Shown piece after piece: positions 5,238-5,594 of a DNA stretch of 5,594 nt. The translations under genes and the position numbers were made by a program. Origin of the DNA: Vulcanimicrobiota bacterium (GTDB lineage: Bacteria > Vulcanimicrobiota > Vulcanimicrobiia > Vulcanimicrobiales > Vulcanimicrobiaceae). Location: NCBI GenBank assembly GCA_019245275.1, contig JAFARW010000094.1, forward strand, positions 1 through 5,594, written 5' to 3'. Below the pieces are notes generated by a model. That model saw only the letters and a list, made by a program, of their open reading frames with translations, was not told the DNA's origin and did no database searches. Every line of letters starts with the position of its first letter. Positions within the stretch are counted from its first letter, which is position 1.

Positions 5238-5594
5238 GTGTTAGCCGCCGGCGACACGATGCCGCAACTTGAAGTCACCGACGATCGAGGAGGACGGCTA
5301 AAGACCTCGGACTGGCTCGGTAAGCCGCTCGTCCTGTGGTTTTATCCTAAAGATGACACCCCGGGTTGAACGAACGAAGCGTCACAGTTTCGTGACGCCT
5401 ACGCGAAGTTCAGGAGCAAAGGCGTGCAGATCGTTGGGGTGAGCCGCGACTCGGTTGAATCGCATCAGCGATTCAAAGCGCGCTATAAGATTCCGTTTGC
5501 GCTGATCGCCGATGTCGATTCAAGACTATGCGATGCATTCGGCGTCATCGTCGAGCGCAATCTCGACGGGAAAGTTAGTCGCGGCATTCAGCGC
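5238..5594 (+). CDS. Bcp/PrxQ-type peroxiredoxin, predicted selenoprotein (UGA = Sec44), partial at 3' end
   Basis: The first 119 codons of a thiol-specific peroxidase that reduces hydrogen peroxide and organic hydroperoxides run to the window edge. Residues 29-43 read KPLVLWFYPKDDTPG; the next codon is TGA at 5367-5369, then TNEASQFRDAY. In Bcp proteins this position is the peroxidatic Cys of DDTPGCT (Cys45 in E. coli Bcp). After the TGA there are 75 open codons with good family sequence: GVQIVGVSRDSVESHQRF, YKIPFALIADVD, LCDAFGV. Read-through as selenocysteine is therefore the best explanation, helped by the hairpin at 5379-5398. The usual resolving Cys five residues later is Ser49, so the enzyme looks like a one-active-residue type; Cys98 is another candidate. 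A Cys-to-stop mutation or sequencing error (TGC to TGA) is the alternative. The gene follows the channel gene by 18 bases. Confidence 0.85.
5367..5369 (+). other. In-frame TGA predicted to encode selenocysteine
   Basis: The codon replaces the catalytic cysteine of a peroxiredoxin, the kind of position where selenocysteine is normally found. TGA also ends the channel gene (5217-5219) and the methyltransferase (minus strand, 2915-2917), so TGA is an ordinary stop elsewhere here and genome-wide reassignment is unlikely. Confidence 0.8.
5367..5412 (+). promoter_or_regulatory. Predicted bacterial SECIS element
   Basis: Directly after the TGA, GCGTCAC (5379-5385) pairs perfectly with GTGACGC (5392-5398) around the loop AGTTTC. 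The loop starts 17 bases after the TGA, close to the E. coli fdhF element, which also has a six-base loop beginning AG. A G at loop position 2 followed by U fits the G-U contact expected for SelB. A lower stem pairs TGAAC (5367-5371) with GTTCA (5408-5412), placing the UGA at the base, with an internal loop of 7 and 9 bases between. Unlike fdhF, the upper stem has no bulged U. The assignment is by eye, without folding energies. Confidence 0.72.

Noticed and set aside
4892..5278. 128-residue minus-strand frame over the end of the channel and the peroxiredoxin start
   Set aside because: Low-complexity Ser/Arg/Pro-rich translation, opposite two well-supported genes.
5238..5369. Peroxiredoxin as a pseudogene or a 43-residue ORF ending at TGA
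   Set aside because: The frame is intact on both sides of the TGA, the codon is exactly the catalytic Cys, and a SECIS-like hairpin follows. A point mutation remains possible but is less economical.
5217..5369. Genome-wide TGA reassignment (to Trp or Gly)
   Set aside because: TGA ends both the channel and the methyltransferase at sensible family lengths, and no other gene in the window has an internal TGA.

Overview
This is a gene-dense stretch of a moderately GC-rich bacterial chromosome (GC in the high 50s by eye), with seven protein genes and no RNA gene or mobile element. The contents point to an aerobic, respiring bacterium: an ETF-ubiquinone oxidoreductase end, and a thiazole pathway that uses the O2-dependent glycine oxidase ThiO. 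The organism also appears to decode UGA as selenocysteine. I cannot assign a phylum from the sequence alone.

Layout. Positions 1-225 (+) are the C-terminal [4Fe-4S] end of ETF-QO. A 27-base convergent gap holds a short widespread-type repeat. Then comes a leftward small membrane-anchored protein (253-780, DUF4760-like), and a rightward thiazole cassette thiO-thiS-thiG (779-2934). A leftward SAM-dependent methyltransferase (2915-3502) overlaps the end of thiG by 20 bases. A rightward potassium channel (3501-5219) has an RCK domain on each side of a two-helix pore. Eighteen bases after it begins a Bcp/PrxQ-type peroxiredoxin (5238 to the window edge) that has an in-frame TGA exactly where the peroxidatic cysteine should be.

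How the genes work together. ThiO oxidises glycine to the imine needed for the thiazole ring. ThiS carries the sulfur as a C-terminal thiocarboxylate. ThiG joins these with deoxyxylulose phosphate. The channel and peroxiredoxin probably share a transcript, which would place a nucleotide-sensing K+ channel beside a peroxide-detoxifying enzyme.

The most notable item is the last gene. The TGA sits in a DDTPG-U-T context, is preceded by a good ribosome binding site, is followed by 75 open codons of clear peroxiredoxin sequence, and has a 7-bp hairpin with a 6-base loop starting 17 bases after it, much like the bacterial SECIS of E. coli fdhF. A standard gene caller would miss or truncate this gene. 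A second oddity is that both divergent gene pairs start on a shared CATG, so neither pair has any intergenic space and each gene's translation or promoter signals must lie inside the opposite gene.
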